Shown here one piece after another: positions 61,802 to 64,000 of a DNA stretch of 64,000 nucleotides; position 1 is the stretch's first letter, and every line of letters begins with the position of its first letter. Made by a program: the position numbers and the translations under genes. The DNA is from Viridibacillus arenosi (GTDB taxonomy: Bacteria > Bacillota > Bacilli > Bacillales_A > Planococcaceae), in the NCBI RefSeq assembly GCF_001955655.1, contig NZ_MSPW01000015.1, positions 1 through 64,000 of the forward strand, read 5' to 3'. The notes below the pieces were generated by a model. It was not told the origin of the DNA. It made no database searches and saw nothing but the letters and a program-made list of their open reading frames with translations.

Positions 61802-63835
61802 TTATTCACTCATTTCATACAACGATATGCTTTCAATATAGTTTACAAATCTACGCAATTCTTTTTCTTCTGTTCGGTCAATTTCACCGGCTTCGTACAT
61901 TTTTTGGATTTCCAAACGTTCAGTTTCAATTAAAAGAGCGCGTAATTCCTCTTTTATTTCATCGCGGCGTTCAGAATTTCGAGTGACGGATTGCTTCATC
62001 CTATCCATAATTCTGCGATATTCGTAAATAATAGAATTAGCAAGATCAGGGTTTTCTTCTGATTTTGCATATTGTTCTAGAGCATCAATGCCTGCTCCTA
62101 AAGCGTGCATACGTAACTCTTTCTTTTGGCGGAAATATTCAATCCGTTTATCCTTATTTAAACTGTATCTTTTTCGAGTAGTTTTCCAGTGAAGTAAAAT
62201 TCTATAGAGAATAGTGATTACTTTTGGGCGATTTGGATTACTAATATTCTTTTCGCGTTCTTTAAAAGCAGCTTGGCATGCAGAGTATATATCCGGATCT
62301 AAGTTTTGGTCCTTTTGATTCTTTTCTATATAGTCCTTTTCTGCTTTTAACCCAATTAAACGTAGTTTTTTTATTTGATGCTTGCGTTCTTTAGAAGCTA
62401 ATTTTTCTGCGTTGAGCTCTACATCGATTTGATTGAACATCATTTTTGCTTCGTCTATTAATTCAAAAGCTACAGTTTGGTTTTCTTCAGTCATCACTGT
62501 ATTTATTTTACGGACTGAAGCAAGCAGTAAGCGTTTTTTGGCTTCATTAAAAGTGAGCTTTCCTTCTCGTATTTCTAAAACTTCTTCTTCATCAATTAAA
62601 AGAGGTAAGAAAATTGTAGCAATTAGCAATGTAAATAAAATAACACTAGATGCTAAAAACAAAATCAGCGAACGCTCTGGAAACAAATCTCCGTTATCAA
62701 CTAGTAAAGGAAGTGATAAAACACCGGCCATCGTTACAGCGCCACGAACGCCTGTTAAGCTAGTCAGCAAACTCGCCTTCAGACTAGGCCTTTCTATTTC
62801 TTGAATTGCGTCTTTTTTATATTCATAGTGAGAAAAAGCATATGACCAAATGAAACGAATACCTAAAATAACAAAACCAATTGCAATAGAGTAACCGATA
62901 ATTTGCCAGTTATTCATGGATGGATTCTCTAACGTTTCTGTCATCGACAACGGAATGTTTAATCCAAGTAACAGGAATACGACTCCGTTTAAAATGAACA
63001 GCACGATGGACCAAGTGTTTTCTGTAATTATTTGTTCTTCAGCAATTAAAGTCTCAGTATGATCTTTTACAAGTGCATGCACAATTCCACCTACAACGAC
63101 TGCAATGACCCCTGATGCATGAAAGACATCCTCTGCAATGAAATAAATGATAAAAGGTGTTAAAAGCTGTAATAATGAATGAAAAACGACATCATGGATG
63201 CCTTTTTTTCGAAGTGTAAAGCGCAGTTGCGTAATGATGATACCTAAAATTAGACCAAGTATAGCCCCAGCCAAAAATGTATAAGTAAACTCGAAAAAAG
63301 CTTCCTTAATTGAAAAGTACCCTGTCACAACAGCTGCCACGGCGAATTTGAAAGCAACTAAACCAGAGGCATCATTAATAAGTGATTCACCACGAACGAG
63401 GTTTAAAATCTTCTCGGGTATTTGAATACGCTTTGCAATACCGTTTACTGCTACAGGATCTGTTGGTGATAAAATGGCTGCAAGTGCAAATGCAGCAGCT
63501 AGAGGTATATCAGGAATTAGCCAATGGATAAAGTAACCACCGCCGAGCGTCGTTAGAAGGACTAATATAATGGCATTCCCAAGAATAGGTGTGCGCATTT
63601 TCCACAGTTCTTCTCTAGGGAAATTGCGTCCGTCATTATACAAAAGTGGGGCAACAAAAAGTAATAAAAACCATTCAGATTCAAGCTGAAGCGTCATTTC
63701 ATTAGCGAATATAGCTAATAGAACGCCAAGTGCTATTTGGATTAGTGCTGTAGGTATAAATGGAATATAATGTCCAATTACATTTGATAATAACAGGCAA
63801 ACTAATAGTAATAGGATTGTAATTAATAAATCCAT
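61802..63835 (-). CDS. CPA1-type Na+/H+ antiporter
   Basis: A 677-residue protein. Residues 1-405 hold about 12 membrane segments with family features: LLYNDGRNFPREELW near residue 65, AILSPTDPVAVNGIA near residue 122 and the ion-binding NDASGLVAFKFA near residue 153 (ND motif), then TGVRGAVTMAGVLSLP near residue 357. A long charged cytoplasmic C-terminus of ~270 residues, largely helical, follows and may regulate transport. Similar to NhaK/YjcE-type Na+(K+)/H+ antiporters. GAAGGGAG precedes the ATG. Confidence 0.9.
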   Translation of the reverse strand: MDLLITILLLLVCLLLSNVIGHYIPFIPTALIQIALGVLLAIFANEMTLQLESEWFLLLFVAPLLYNDGRNFPREELWKMRTPILGNAIILVLLTTLGGGYFIHWLIPDIPLAAAFALAAILSPTDPVAVNGIAKRIQIPEKILNLVRGESLINDASGLVAFKFAVAAVVTGYFSIKEAFFEFTYTFLAGAILGLILGIIITQLRFTLRKKGIHDVVFHSLLQLLTPFIIYFIAEDVFHASGVIAVVVGGIVHALVKDHTETLIAEEQIITENTWSIVLFILNGVVFLLLGLNIPLSMTETLENPSMNNWQIIGYSIAIGFVILGIRFIWSYAFSHYEYKKDAIQEIERPSLKASLLTSLTGVRGAVTMAGVLSLPLLVDNGDLFPERSLILFLASSVILFTLLIATIFLPLLIDEEEVLEIREGKLTFNEAKKRLLLASVRKINTVMTEENQTVAFELIDEAKMMFNQIDVELNAEKLASKERKHQIKKLRLIGLKAEKDYIEKNQKDQNLDPDIYSACQAAFKEREKNISNPNRPKVITILYRILLHWKTTRKRYSLNKDKRIEYFRQKKELRMHALGAGIDALEQYAKSEENPDLANSIIYEYRRIMDRMKQSVTRNSERRDEIKEELRALLIETERLEIQKMYEAGEIDRTEEKELRRFVNYIESISLYEMSE

Positions 63836-64000
63836 AATAAACTCCCTTCAAAAAAAGTATCGATAGAAAAGTAAGTATTTATTCATTACCCTTTTTCAGA
63901 AATAAATGTACTGTATAAAGAAACTTTCAAGAATATTTATGAAAAGGCCACGTTAAATTTGACAAAGGTGTAAACGTTCGCAAATAAGTGCGTGAATTTG

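Overview
The window looks like the chromosome of a low-GC, spore-forming member of the Bacillales, most likely Planococcaceae of the Lysinibacillus/Solibacillus type. I infer this from AT-rich DNA with strong AGGAGG ribosome sites and frequent TTG/GTG starts, a perfect CIRCE element, the sporulation-type membrane protein YtaF, and a left end that follows the Bacillus subtilis order tsaE-tsaB-rimI-tsaD-ydiF-rex-tatA-tatC-ydiL-groES-groEL. The genus is inference. No insertion sequence, prophage, CRISPR array or plasmid function was seen.

Layout. 1-650: the end of a 5S rRNA and a tRNA-Asp with its own promoter. 0.7-10.7 kb: core housekeeping genes (t6A tRNA modification, a DnaA-box cluster, an ABC-F ATPase, Rex, Tat export, a CPBP protease, GroESL), followed by an unusual hairpin-rich stretch after groEL. 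11-14.8 kb: a methyltransferase, a DUF2268 metalloprotease, a glycine-rich small protein and a sodium:amino acid symporter. 15.1-18.9 kb: a cluster in which the two halves of the plant Tm-1 protein (UPF0261 domain and PEP-hydrolase-like TIM barrel) are separate genes, preceded by a regulator that fuses a third TIM barrel to an AraC-type DNA-binding domain. 19-26.6 kb: an SDR, a LysR regulator, and a ferric-type ABC importer operon that continues into a beta-CASP-like metallo-beta-lactamase and a secreted protein. 26.6-32.3 kb: a GntR repressor and a four-carbon sugar-acid catabolic operon whose control region carries three TGTRTRCA boxes exactly 21 bp apart. 32.3-40.9 kb: scattered singletons, including a cell-wall amidase with four SH3b domains and an OatA-like acyltransferase separated by a 1-kb AT-rich stretch.

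41-61.8 kb: the most striking region. It encodes what looks like complete use of hydroxyproline and proline-rich peptides: a sodium:amino acid symporter, a three-part D-hydroxyproline dehydrogenase plus a second DAO-type oxidase, a hydroxyproline epimerase and a degenerate paralogue, a DapA-family deaminase, a 2-oxoglutarate semialdehyde dehydrogenase, an oligopeptide ABC importer and an Xaa-Pro peptidase. Six sigma-54 (-24/-12) promoters with exact GG-N10-GC spacing lie in front of these transcription units. The same region holds a sigma-54 enhancer-binding activator and rpoN itself, so it reads as a self-contained sigma-54 regulon. The window ends with a CPA1-type Na+/H+ antiporter.
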